Shown here in pieces: positions 21,913-33,632 of a stretch of DNA of 64,000 nucleotides (position 1 is its first letter; each line of letters opens with the position of its first letter). Source of the stretch: Artemisia argyi (taxonomy: Eukaryota; Streptophyta; Magnoliopsida; Asterales; Asteraceae); the NCBI GenBank assembly GCA_030686995.1, contig CM060694.1:91851844-91915843 (forward strand), read 5' to 3'. The notes beneath the pieces were generated by a model. The model was not told the origin of the DNA. It did no database searches and saw only the letters and a list, made by a program, of their open reading frames with translations. The position numbers were made by a program, and so were the translations under genes.

Positions 21913-23072
21913 ATATTACAGTGACCATTTATAAGTATACAGTAAGTGAAAACATCATTAGCAAGATAATGAAGTTGTGGACCATATAGGCCACTGAGAT
22001 TTATAACGCATATAAGAGGCGCAAAAGACTAAGGAGTGATACATATGTTGCATCTTGAGATATCTTATAAGAGAATGCTTTTATGGTACTTATTTTGAAC
22101 AATTTAATTTCCAATTTTTAAAAGTCGTGGTGTACGTAGATGTGGATTAACTTGAACACATATCTTCATTTTATAATTATATAATAGTTGGTTTAGTCTT
22201 GGAAATATGAAACACTTCATCTGTTTATAACTCATTTACATTGTGGCTGTAGTCTAGGATATGATGTTACAAATTCATGACTCTATATCAATAATTGGTT
22301 TACTATATGTTATGTATTTCTGTATAATTGGTTAATATTAATAATTGTATTATTATATATTTATGTATGTTGAACTCAAGCTATAATTGGGACTTACTCA
22401 TAGTTTCTCTTATAAAAGCCTAGATAGAATGCTTGCATAGGGATGGAAGTTGTTACTTGTGTTGGTAATCATCTTGGAGCCATAAATGAACCAGAAACAA
22501 GTTTTCTAAATTCACAAGTATAAGTACTTGCATCATTTGATATGTGTATGATTTGTCTTTATGTTTAGACTGATACGAATTGGGGTCTAAGTTTCATGTG
22601 AATATTAAGACCAAGTCCTAAGGAGATTAACTGCTATCCTCATTATCTTAAAGCAATCATGTTTATTATTGAATAAGTCAATTCCATGCATGAGTATGCA
22701 TGCATGATTTTAGTTCCACATTCATGTTTACTTAATGTTCCTAGAAAATAGGATAGTTACTAGTACGTGTTTAGTTTCCTATTAATATGTAGTTGTATGA
22801 TCCAATTGAAGGCAGAAAAGGAAAATTGATCAAAAGTTCTAGTGTCTCTCTAGTTTTCTTGGAGTCTTGCTCGCTCTAAGGGCCTTATCAATCCGTCTCT
22901 TTAATCTATTTCTTGGAGATTGACTGCCTCAAGTAGTCCCTATCATATCATAGACACTTGATTTTTTTGAGCAGTAATGCATTCGATATTTAATGTTTTC
23001 AGGATATAAAGAATGAAAACGAATGGATGCAGTTTGAACCTCATGTGTGTTCGGGTCAATTTTATGGTAGAG
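21913..23072. other. CACTA cargo, nothing recognisable
   Basis: AT-rich non-coding sequence with only small ORFs. I see no terminal repeats, tandem arrays or splice-like exons that I can defend. Some of it may be captured intron or flanking DNA. Confidence 0.4.
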
Positions 23073-23234
23073 ATGGAGCAAGCTAGAGAAAATGAGCTTT
23101 TTGAAAAATGACTTGTCGCTAGAATGAAGCAAAGACAACTTTTGGGAACAAAGAATGCTCAACATATTTATGTAAGAAACGATGCAAAACTTGCTGAGAT
23201 TTGGACACGATTTACACATGAAACTCCCCATTGA
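23073..23234 (+). pseudogene. Short unidentified coding relic
   Basis: A 53-codon frame reads MEQARENELFEK, a TGA, then LVARMKQRQLLGTKNAQHIY and on to ETPH and TGA. The charged, helix-like composition and single nonsense change suggest a decayed exon, perhaps the end of a captured gene or of a CACTA-encoded protein. I cannot assign it. Confidence 0.35.
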
Positions 23235-23409
23235 TGCCTCGTAAACTCTTATTATATTTGGTACACTTTGTGTTATATAAACTTGATTAGGATTTGTACA
23301 ATTGGTTGGAAATAGTACATTTTTAATTATGTAAATGGATGTTTGTATCGTTATTAATTGGGTATTTTGTGCATTTGAAAAATTTTGGTTTTAGATTATT
23401 TTGTATTAC

Positions 23410-23919
23410 CAAATAATGATTACGTAAACTGTGCCAAATGATTTTTATAACGCATGCAAAAGCGTTCCAAATGTATTTTGGCATGGCGGATAAAAATGTG
23501 CCAAATATGTTTTGCACAAAAAATTGAAACCGTGCCAAATACGTTTGTCATGGTATATAAAACCGTCCTAGGGGTTAATTTTGGCACGGTAAATAAAATT
23601 GTACCAAATAGGCATTCGACACGGGAGATGAATTGGTAACAAATATGCATTTAGCACCAGATATAAAAGTGTGACAAATGCCCATTTTGGAACGGAAGAA
23701 CGTTAGTCGTGCCAAATACCTCACTCATAGCACCCTAAAGTTAAACCGTCCCACGGACCGTGCCAAATGCTATTTAGCACGCTTTCAACCCGAACCAATT
23801 GTATTTGGCACCCTCATATTTAGGACGGAGCCAAAACTGTGCCAAATAGCATTTGGCACGGCTTTTTAAGTATTCGGCACGGTTTTTCACCCTCCCAAAT
23901 ACCGGTTTTTTTTGTAGTG
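23410..23919 (+). mobile_element. 3' end of a second CACTA family (TTTGGCAC subterminal repeats)
   Basis: About ten GTGCCAAAT/ATTTGGCAC motifs in both orientations lead up to a terminus GTTTTTTTTGTAGTG ending at 23919, the complement of CACTACAAAAAAAAC. This is the usual plant CACTA end and differs from the GTGTGAC family that bounds the whole element. No matching left end was found, so it is a truncated copy. Confidence 0.7.
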
Positions 23920-24119
23920 AGTTTAATCAAGTTTAGGTAATTTTGGAATTCAAGTTACTGTATAGCCTTGAATTTTTGATTGATTAATAAAATTTCAGCT
24001 GACTTTATTTTTGGCTTCCTATTCCTAGTTAGATTTGATTTACGCATACTTTATTACTTTATGATGATGTATAAATCTGTTTGGAGTGGACAAATTAATG
24101 TCAAATACATGCTTGGAAT

Positions 24120-24492
24120 AATTGTTAAAAGTGTACATTAAAATGTGCCAACTAAGCTTGGCATTGAAAATTAATTTGTGCCTAGTACATTAGGCACGGG
24201 GAAGGCGACGTACCAAATAAGTATTCGGCACAAGAAAAAAAGTGTTGAATGTGCATTTTAAAATTACTAACCATGCCAAATACCAACTCAGGGCACACAA
24301 AAGCAAAACTGTACCAAAGCCCGTGCCAAATACTATTTGGCACAACATCAAACCGACCCAAATGTATTTGGCACCCTCATATTTAAGACTGACTAAAAAC
24401 CGAGCCAAACCCGTACCAAATTGTATTTGGCACGGTTTTTGAGTATTTGGCACGCTTTTTGCCCCTCCCAAATAGCCCTTTTTATTGTAGTG
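24120..24492 (+). mobile_element. Second copy of the TTTGGCAC CACTA 3' end
   Basis: This repeats the end of the preceding feature, including the TTTGGCACCCTCATATTTA phrase, and finishes CTTTTTATTGTAGTG at 24492. The two copies are in the same orientation about 570 bp apart and diverged. This indicates either a tandem duplication or two independent insertions whose left parts are lost. Confidence 0.65.
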
Positions 24493-24514
24493 ATAAGCAC
24501 TCTTTAAGCTACTA

Positions 24515-26000
24515 GCCACATGAATTTTGTTTTTGTGTGGCCTTTGGTAACATTTAGTCACAAAGCATGTTTTTGGGGGTGTATTTAGTCACATACAATT
24601 AACCATAAAGTGACCAAATGTGTGAATAAGTGTGACCATATGATGTTTAAAGTGAAGGAATGTGTATTTTGTGTGACTATTGATCATCCAATGGCCACAT
24701 GAATTTTGTTTTTTTGTGGCATTTGTTAACATTTAGTCACACAAAGCATGTTTTTAGGGTGTATTTAGTCACATACAATTAAGCATAAAGTGACCAAAGG
24801 TGTGAATAAGTGTGATCAAATGATGTTTAAAGTGAAGGAATGTGTATCTTGTGTGACTATTGATCATCCAATGGCCACATGAATTTTGTTTTTGTGTGGC
24901 CTTTGGTAACCTTTAGTCACACAAAGCATGTTTTGGGGTGTATTTAGTCACATACAACTAAGCATAAAGTGACCAAAAGTGTGACCATATGATGTTTAAA
25001 GTGAGTGAATGTGTATCTTGTGTGGCTATTGATCATCCAATGGCCACATAAATTTTGTTTTTGTGTGGCCTTTGGTAACATTTAGTCACACAAAGCATGT
25101 TTTTGCGGGTGTATTTAGTCACATACAATTAACCATAAAGTGACCAAAAGTGTGAATAAGTGTGAACATATGATGTTTAAAGTGAAGAAATGTGTGTTTT
25201 GTGTGACTATTGATCATTCCATGGCCACATGAATTTTATGTTTGTGTGGCATTTTGTAACATTTAGTCACACAAACCAAGTTTCTTTTGGGTATTTAGTC
25301 ACATACAATTAAGCATAAAGTGGCCAAAAGTGTGAATAAGTGTGACCATATGGTGTTTAAAGTGAAGAAATGTGTATTTTGTGTGACTAATTATCATCCA
25401 ATGGCCACATGAATTGTATGTTTGTGTGGCCTTTTGTAACATTTAGTCTCACAAAGCATGTTTCTTTTGGGTATGTAGTCACATACAATTAAGCATAAAG
25501 TGTCCAAAAGTGTGAATAAGTGTGACCATATGTTGTTTAAAGTGATGAAATGTGTATTTTGTGTGACTATTGATCATCCAATAGCCACATGAATTGTATG
25601 TTTGCGTGACCTTTTGTAACATTTAGTCACATAAAGCATGTTGTTTTTGGGTATTTAGACACATACAATTAAGTATAAAGTGGCCAAAAGTGTGAATAAG
25701 TGTGACCATATGATTTTTAAAGTGAAGGAATGTGTATTTTGTGATTGAACATCCAATGGCCACATGAATTTTGTTTTTGTGTGACCTTTGGTAACATTTA
25801 GTCATACAAAGCATGCTTTTGAGGTGTATTTAGTCACATACAACTTAGCATCAAGTGACCAAAAGTGTAAATAAGTGTGACCATATGCTATTTAAAGTGA
25901 AGGAATGTGTATTTTGTGTGACTATTGATCATCCACTTGCCACATGAATTTGGTTTTTGTGTGGCCTTTGTTAACATTTAGTCACACAAATCATGTTTTG
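24515..26000 (+). repeat. 180-bp subterminal tandem array, right end
   Basis: About eight units of the left-end repeat run in the same, not inverted, orientation, with TAGTCACA anchors near 24554, 24734, 24914, 25081, 25264, 25444, 25624, 25798 and 25979. Units here carry TGTATTTAGTC and GAAGGAATG variants that are rare on the left, so the two arrays have diverged separately. Some units are 166-175 bp because of deletions. Non-coding. Confidence 0.95.
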
Positions 26001-26423
26001 GCTACACTTAAATAATGTGTGACAAACTGTTTAGTGTGACTATATGTACTGGATTTTGGCTACACTTAAGTAATGTGTGACAAACTGTTTTGTGTGACCG
26101 TATATGGCATTTGGTCATACTATTAGAAGCAAATGTGACTATAAGTTTAGTGTGACCATATATGGCTTCAAGGTTACTTGTATTTGTCACACGTTCCAAA
26201 TGCATATGTGACTAAATGATCTGGAACAAAATCACCAGTTACGTTTAGTCACATAAGGGTCGATTGTGTGGCAATAGAGTTCTTATGGTCACACATTCGA
26301 AATGCTCATGTGTGGCTAATTCATAAATGCTGTCAATTTACCTACCTTTAGCCAAACAAATATTTGAATGTGTGGCTGTTCCAAATCGACCATGTGTGAC
26401 CATAGGTCGTTTTTGTACTAGTG
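26001..26423. repeat. Right CACTA subterminal region and terminal inverted repeat
   Basis: Single-copy-like sequence still dense in GTGTGAC, GTGTGGC and their complements ends at GTTTTTGTACTAGTG (26409-26423), followed by the TAT target duplication. Confidence 0.85.
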
Positions 26424-26426
26424 TAT

Positions 26427-29244
26427 ATACACATGAACCAGAATTCAGAAGACAAACACCCAGAAACAAGGAATAAGAATTCCTTTAAGTTTGTTAACTG
26501 AAGCTGCTCTTACTACTAAAGCATTTGAGGTGTATGATGATGCTCAAAGAAACAACTCAGTTGGTTTGACTCAGATGAAGAAAGGGAAAACTTCTAAAAC
26601 CGCAACAACAATCAAGACAATGCCCAAGTCAAGAACAGAGAAAGTCACTCTACAACCAAAGAAGAAAGTGACAGCTCTTTGTGATGAACCAAATGATGAT
26701 GAAGGAAATGTTCAGGAAGAGACTGAGACTGAAAAGCTTACAATGATTGAAAAGAAAAAGGCAGAAAAAGGAAAGGCAAAAGAAACTCAGGAAGAATCCG
26801 TCACCTCACCAATGTCCGAATCCGAAGAAGATGAAAAACTGCAAATAACAATAAGAGAAAGCAAACAATCGGAAGAGGAAAGAATTGCAAGCTAGACTAA
26901 CAAAGAAAGGTGAATGTTCTAGTGCTCAGGATGTAGAAATGACTCCTCCAGCTTCAGAAGGGGATGATCAATCATCTGAAGAAACACGTTCACGAACATT
27001 GTCATCCTCTGATCAAGATGGTGATAATTCCGATAATGAAGTTGAGTCATCTAGTTCAGAACAAAGAATTTCTCTCGATAAGCCAACTAAAAGTGATGAA
27101 GAAGAGGAAGCCTCCAAAAGTAAAGATGATATAGCTTCCGAAAGTGATGTAAGTAGTGATGAGAAAAAGCGGTCTGAAAGTGATGAAGCTAAGAAAACAT
27201 ATGAAGATGAAGAAGATGTGAATGATGAAAGTGAAGATGAATCTGATGGTGATGGTGATGATGTGCAGATTGATACTAGTAAAGACACCACTATCGACAT
27301 AGTTGGTGTTGATGATGAACCATCGACAGTCCAAACACAACCTCAACCCTCATCACCAAAACAAGTTCATCCTCAGCAAACCCTTGCTTCACCAACAACA
27401 GTTCACCCAAGCTTGCTGAAATCATTACAAGAACAACTTCAGAAGCTCCAGAAACAAATTGATGAACAAAAGAATGATGTTGAGACGTTCAAAGTATACA
27501 ATATTGATGCAGCAGTTAAACACCAGGTGAAAGAGAGACTACCAGGAGTGGTTTGAAAGTATATTCGTGAGAAACTCCCTACTACCGTGGAACACTACGT
27601 TAGAGATAATCTTGAAGGGATTATTTCCCAGAAATTTCAAACTATACCTATCACCATTCAAACTCTACCACCAAACCCTTCTGTGAGTGATCTCAAAGGT
27701 AAGTTGTTGGAAGCAATCATGAATGATCTAGATGAGAATGAACTACGCAAGGTATTAAAAAGGCTGAAAAGAAAGACGAAGCTTGCAAGAAGACGAAGGC
27801 TACCAAGCGTCGTCATGATGATTCAGATCCGGATGATCAGCCACAACAACAAGACAAAAGGAAGAGAATATCCGGTTCTACTTCCAGACCTCCAACTACA
27901 ACTGTCAACGTTCCAGATGATCCAATCCATACACATTCAACCGAGGAAGTAGGAGTAAATATGGATGACATCCCACCACAAATCACTGAAAACATTGAAG
28001 AACCACCAAAAGAAGCTCAATTAATTCCAGCTCCTGAATGGATTAATCCTGATGTACCTTCATATAACTGGTTTGATGAAATGGTCGATGCTCACCCTGA
28101 TATTCCTGAAGCAGAAGAAATGATTGAAGGATCGATTGTGAACTTCACTAAACGAATCAAGAAAGTGATGCAGACTCAAAAGCTTCAGCTTTCAGACTTA
28201 TTTAAGATTCGTGCAGCAGGGTTCACAGAATTCAAAACGTGCACTACAACAGAGCTCGAGTTTGAATACAATGTTGATGAAGTCGCAAGAGCTCTATCAG
28301 AGAATATTACTTGGGAAAAGAGGCCTTCATGGGACAGAATCTACACCGGAACAGATTCTGATGACTTTAAGTTACAAGATTTCTTACAACCCTTACCCCT
28401 CATTGGTCCTCCTAATCGACCAAAGATTCATAAGCAATACTTCTTCAACAATGATCTGCAATATCTTATCCATGGGAACATAGATCTTGAACACCGTTAT
28501 GCAACATCTCTCACCAAATTCAAAGCCGCTTCATATCCTCTGGATGATCTTGAAGATAAAATGAGAGGATTGTACTCAACATCTGTCAGCAAGTATAATG
28601 TTGAAGCAGCTTTGTGTACGCTTAACTGGCCAGAGATGCGCAAATGGTTCTATAAGTACAAGTTGACATTCAGATCAAAGCATAAGGTCTTCTCACAACA
28701 ACGAATTATTTCCATCAAAGATGTTCCAGTTATAGAAAAAAGATTTGGTTATAACTTTCTTGACGAGATTGTGGTCCGTCGAATCGATGACAAGTTGTAT
28801 ACCTTTAGTGAAGCAGACTATCATCAATTGAATCTCAATGATATCGAAGATATGTACTTACTTAAGGTTCAAGGCAAACTTCAGCATCTGCCTGGCAGCC
28901 TTCAGTATGACATTATTAACTCTATTCTGCTCTTCATGCGCCCAACCATCATCAAACCAAGAGTTGAGGATGCACAATTAGGAGTTGAAAGCTATCAAAT
29001 GTCACTCAACTTTACTGCTCCACAAAAACAAATTCCAGGCATCCCGTATTTAAGATCTTTCATCTTCAACAACAAACCATTTGGAGTCGTATACCCTTAT
29101 AAGGATTCCTACAGATTCATGAGATACGATGAGCTTCACATGTTCAGGGATCAGACTCTCAAATTTGTCAGAATTAAGCTGAACAATAAGCTCAAGGAAC
29201 ATGACAGTGGGATAAACGTGGGATGGAAAAGTAAAGATGTGAGG
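26427..29244 (+). pseudogene. Retroelement-associated extra ORF, C-terminal part
   Basis: This continues the protein begun at 7962 after the CACTA insertion. It has an acidic Glu/Ser-rich low-complexity region (about 26700-27300), a Gln-rich coiled-coil stretch (LQEQLQKLQKQIDEQ), a basic patch (about 27770-27830), then a folded-looking C-terminal domain of more than 400 residues with FSEADYHQLNLNDIEDMYLL and VEDAQLGVESYQMSLNFTAP. Frameshifts lie near 26880 and 27760, a TGA at 27554, and a TGA soon after the CACTA junction. The frame is cut at 29244 by a gypsy LTR that begins on its apparent stop codon. I know the family only as a recurrent Asteraceae retroelement ORF of unknown function. Confidence 0.75.
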
Positions 29245-32200
29245 TGATGAGTGCTCAAACACTCATCATTTTTGGTCAAATCTGAACTGCAAAACATACA
29301 AAAACACTCAGTAATGCAGCAAAATACTGAAAATATTTCAAAATTGTGTTTTATATGTTTTAGATGCAAAATGAGCAAAAACAGATGAAAAACGTATAAA
29401 GTTTGCAAAATTGGCAGTTTCAGTCCCTCAACTTTCATAAAATTACAAAACTAGTCCCTGGATATTCAAAATATGGAAAATTATCACCAAAGGCCCTTTT
29501 ACAATCATAAGTTGTCATATTTAGTCCTTTGGTGAAAAATCTCAAAAGTTTTGGAAATTTACAAATTCAGTCCCTGGAGTTTCGGAAATTGGCAGATTTG
29601 GTCCCTGGTAGGATAATTTTGAATAAAAAATCATTTTGGGTCCTTGGGAAGTTACAAAAGTTATTTTTAGTCCTTCGTGTGAAGTTTTGAGAAAATTACA
29701 TTTTGGTCCCTTAAACTTTCACATTTTGCAAAAATGGTCCTCGGTGTTTAAAATTTTGGAAAAGTGTACTTTTGGTCCTAATAATATTTAAATGTTGTCA
29801 AAAGTAGTCCATGTGAATACTTTTGGGAAAATTCCATTTGCAGCCCCTCACTTTTGGTAAATTACAAATATGGTCCTTGTGATTTTGAAAGCTAAAACCA
29901 AACGGATCCATTGTGTTATTATAACCCATAAACCAAATCCAAACCACCCTTTTTGTCCAATCAAAATCTGATCTAGCAACTAAACCCACAGCCCACTAAC
30001 CATGGCCCAACTCCCTTCCGTTTTAAATAATACCCTCGTTGACCACAGTCAACCCCCCACACCCCGTTTCACTATTCATCGCCCTCAACCTCCCACAAAA
30101 CCCGTTCATTGTCTCCCCCCTCCTCACCAACTATCATTAATGTACTCACCAACCTCACCTTCCCCCCCTCCTCATTAAATTCCCACCAAACACCACCCAA
30201 TTCTACCAAATCCCTTTTTCGCGCCAAAATTGATTTCAAAGGCCTGGATCACTTTAAAGCCATCCAATGGTTCAGATGGAAGTGAGAAATGTTCCTGAGA
30301 CCCACACAAACCCTAGAGGTCTTCTATAAGAAGAAAGAGAAGCAAGGCAGCCAGAGAGTAGAATTTAAGTAGTTAATTTTTAGTTTTAGTTTAATTTAGG
30401 TTTGATTTAGTTCAAATTAATGTAAACTTTTAATTTCAGCTTTGTAATCTCTTTGTCAAGAGCAAATGTGACCTTTTAATTCAAGTAATTCAGTTTCTTA
30501 TTGCAAGTATTCATAATCTAATTTTCTTAGTTAAAATTCAGTTGTGTTCTAAATTACTTCCTTAAGCATTAACTATTGGTACTAACCTTAATCAAGCTTC
30601 ACACAGCTTGTTGTGAGCTTAGTTTAGCTCAAAACACCATTTTGTCACTAAAAATCCTCAGGTCAAAGAAAGTCAACTGAGTATCAAAATTATGTTGTAG
30701 TGATTCAGAAGGGTGCTTGTGGTTGCTTTCTGTTTCAATTAAGCTTGGTGACAAGCTCTTAAGAGCTTTATGCTACTAGTTGGGGTCTTGTCTCTTTAAA
30801 TTTTCCCATAGCTCAATCCTGTGGATCTAAGGTACTAGTGACTATCAAATTTTATTGCTTTTGCTTAAAGTTGTGTTTGTTTCCTGTTCAAACTAGCTTG
30901 TAACCAGCCTCCTTAGCTTATACCATTGACTAACTTCAGTAGGATTGCTTGGGTTCACATTTGCCCTGAAATTCTGTCTAGACAATTAGGAAAAGGGGTG
31001 TTTGACTTTACTTGTTATTCTGTGTTGTAGGCTGTTCTAGTCCATACATTTGGTTTAAACACCTCCCATTAGGTCAGTAGAGTATAGTATAGTACTTAAA
31101 ACCATCACTTGTTCATTAGAAGTCAAAATCAACTTTGTATCACCATCACCGTTTAACAGTTAATGGTATTGGACTCTTGATTACTCATTTCAGTGCAATT
31201 ATGGTTACTCTAGCTTAATTTAGTATCTTTACAGCTTAACATCTCATTTTAAGTCATTAGAGTAGGATCTAAGTCCAATAAAGTCAACATTTCAAGTTTG
31301 GATCAAAAGTCAAATTTGCATGCATTTCAGATTTTCACAAAACTTCAAGGAATTGTTTTTAATTTTGTGTTATGATTCATAGCTTGAAACTTGTTCCTAG
31401 TTAAAGTCCAGCAGCTCAACTTTGAGTTCCAATATTCAAAATATTTTTGTGAATTTTACATTGGGCCCCACTCTCACCCAAACACAACTGCAGGGGAGGT
31501 GTATCCCCTGCTGCACCAGAATTCAGTCCACACCACCACCTTGGTGGTGGTTTTCTAGCCACCTCAGTGGGCCCCAGACCACAAATCTTGTTCATTTCTA
31601 CCCCCTCCTACTAGGGTTTGGGTTGACCTCAATCCCACTGGGACCCACCTGAATCAAGGGCTTAAGTCTGTCCCTATTTTCAGTGAAGTAGCAAGTATTG
31701 GTGTGCTTATTGTGGGCTTATTGCTTATTCTGTGGGTCCATTTTGGCTTATTCCAGCTTATACAAGTTAACATAACTTTTTGGAACCAGATTCAGCTATT
31801 GTGGGTCCCACTTAAGCCATTTTTAACTCATTTCCTTGTTTGGTCAAACATAGTCAACTGTCAAGGTTTTTAAGTTCTCAACAGCTTATTTTCAGTTTAT
31901 AAAAAGTTTGTTTTTACAAAAAGTTTTCATTTTTAGGTGTAAGTTAAGTTTCCAAAAAGAAAATCCAGAAAATCAAATTTAATTTTCAAGTGATAGTTTC
32001 TATTTAATTTTATTTAAATTTTAATTTTCATTTTTAGATTTTTTTTAAGTACTTGTCATTTTTATATTTTTATTAATTACCTATTATATTATAATATTTA
32101 TAATAATTTTCTCAGATTTTTATTTTATCTTTTAGTATTTATTAGAATTAATCTTAGTTTTATTAATAATTAAGTAATAATTAGTTTTAAATAGCATAAT

Positions 32201-32959
32201 TAGTTTTTATTAAGTGAAACCTAGTTTTTATATTTTTTATAGCTTTTATATGTTATAAAATAATTTTAGAAATTTTCTTGTAATTTTTACTGTTCATTTT
32301 CTAATTTTTATAATTTAAAATAGTTTAATTAGATAATTAGTAATTAATTAATAGAAAAATCACAAAAAGACAAAAAGACTTATTTTTAATTCTAAAAGTT
32401 GTTTTTAGTTATTTTATAGTTTTAGATATTTTATTTTCACCTTTTTAGTATTTAATTAATATTGTATTATATTTAAGTTGTTAAATATTAATAATAAGTA
32501 TTAATTAGTATTTAATTAATAATAAATAATTAATTAGTGTTAAAAATTATTTTCTTTTTCTAAAAATTTTCTTTTACCTTTTAGTTTGTAAAAAAGTCAT
32601 TTTCACACCCTGGGTGTTTTCAGATTTCAGTTTTTACGTTTTATTTTGTACGTTTACGTTTTATTTAAACGTAACGTACGCGTTTTAAGTTTTAATCGTT
32701 TCTGGTTTTTCTTAGCTTTCCCGTCTTATTCTCGTATCTTGTTTAAGCTATTCCATTGTAGATTCCCTAGTTCAAATAACTCAAAACCCTTTTCCCATCC
32801 AGATTCACCCGATCACGAAACCATTTGTTAGCCATTCACACCTCGTCGGGACATAACGACCCGGGGAAACCTTATACTTCCGCGGAGCATTGATCTAGGC
32901 TATTTGACTTTGTTGACCATTCCTTGGTCAATATAAGTTAGGTGGTTTAGCGTCAATCA
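29245..32959 (+). repeat. 5' LTR of a Tat/Athila-type Ty3/gypsy element
   Basis: About 3.7 kb. It starts TGATGAGTG, whose first nine bases pair perfectly with CACTCATCA at 29260-29268. It ends CAATCA five bases before a tRNA-Asp primer-binding site. Contents are a GGTCCCT-type degenerate repeat (29410-29890), a TATA box (CTATAAG, 30324-30330) followed by a likely R/U5, and a strongly AT-rich section (31900-32600). The element's partner LTR is outside the window. The five bases before the start are TGAGG. Confidence 0.75.
29410..29890 (+). repeat. Degenerate AGTCCCTnnnAAATTACA repeats in the gypsy LTR
   Basis: About ten loosely repeated units of 40 to 60 bases each combine GGTCC or AGTCC with a following AAAATT(A)C/TTTGG phrase. 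They lie in the U3 part of the LTR and are non-coding. Confidence 0.7.
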
Positions 32960-32964
32960 ATTTT

Positions 32965-32982
32965 TGGCGCCGCTGCCGGGGA
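32965..32982 (+). other. tRNA-Asp primer-binding site
   Basis: TGGCGCCGCTGCCGGGGA complements the 3' end of plant tRNA-Asp apart from one position. This PBS type is characteristic of Tat and Athila lineages of Ty3/gypsy. Confidence 0.85.
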
Positions 32983-33152
32983 GGTGTGCGCGCTATTCTA
33001 AACGGTTTTGCGTATTGGTGAATCGGGATATACATCCATTGTATATTTATCCATCCTTGTCCATATCTTTTCATAAAAACCCAAAAATATTTTTCCTTAC
33101 CCTCTATCCATTTGATTCTACCTTCTTATACCCCTCTCATGTATAATTCCAA

Positions 33153-33236
33153 ATGACATCTCTCGATGACGATTTCTTTGAGCAATGGGCTTTTGAGAGC
33201 AAAATTGAAAAACTTGTTAATACAAATATCGCCTAA
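33153..33236 (+). pseudogene. Start of Tat/Athila-type gag, interrupted
   Basis: An ATG 170 bases after the PBS opens a 27-codon frame, MTSLDDDFFEQWAFESKIEK, that ends at TAA (33234-33236). The following sequence belongs to a different, copia-type LTR, so the gag was probably interrupted here or a few bases upstream. Confidence 0.5.
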
Positions 33237-33606
33237 AAACGTTATTTATATTTTACGATCTTTGCTAAGTTTTGTTAATAACAAAGTATGAACTTTAGCT
33301 AAAAGTAAATTATCACTTTGAGTGTTTAAGTCTTGTTTAACTAATGTTTACATTTCCTTTTAAACTAAACATTGGTTTTATTTGTTAAATTAGAAATAGT
33401 CACATCACATTTATGGCAAGTTTTGTCATTATGTATTTATGGCAAGTTATGTGTTGCTTTCATGTTGCTTGCAAGTATCATGTTTGACTTACTTTAAGTG
33501 ATGTGACATTGTTTGGTTGCTAGAAGTTATGAGACAAGACATTGTTTGGTTTGGGAAGTTATTGCAAAAACCTACTGCAGACCCGGCGGTACCCTGGGGG
33601 TACACG

Positions 33607-33632
33607 GGCGGAACCCATCTCAGGGTTCCGCC
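33607..33632. repeat. GC-rich 10-bp hairpin upstream of LTR TATA box
   Basis: GGCGGAACCC and its exact complement GGGTTCCGCC are separated by six bases, embedded in an 80-bp GC-rich block about 30 bases upstream of TATAAATA. A homologous block is at 59706-59775, and a looser one at 62035-62165. Confidence 0.85.

Larger units (their letters stand above)
8717..26423. mobile_element. 17.7-kb non-autonomous CACTA (En/Spm) element with captured gene fragments
   Basis: The left terminus CACTAGAACAAAAAC (8717) and right terminus GTTTTTGTACTAGTG (ending 26423) are inverted and agree at 14 of 15 positions. The flanking TAT (8714-8716 and 26424-26426) is a 3-bp target duplication, the CACTA norm. Same-orientation arrays of a 180-bp repeat sit near both ends. 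No tnp2/tnpA-like transposase is visible. The 13-kb interior carries pieces of at least three unrelated genes, MITEs, and two ends of a second CACTA family. It interrupts one ORF, which continues on both sides. It needs a transposase supplied in trans. Confidence 0.88.

Noticed and set aside
23420..24561. Small ORFs rich in AKY/VPN/FGT words between 23.4 and 24.6 kb
   Set aside because: They translate the GTGCCAAATAC and TTTGGCAC subterminal motifs of a CACTA family on both strands.
27013..27346. Serine-rich minus-strand ORFs opposite the acidic region
   Set aside because: They are antisense shadows of the GAA/GAT-rich acidic stretch of the retroelement ORF on the plus strand.
32965..33236. 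Start of an intact gypsy element with gag-pol following
   Set aside because: The gag stops after 27 codons, and the next 1.3 kb is a copia-type LTR followed by copia gag, so the rest of the gypsy element is not contiguous here.
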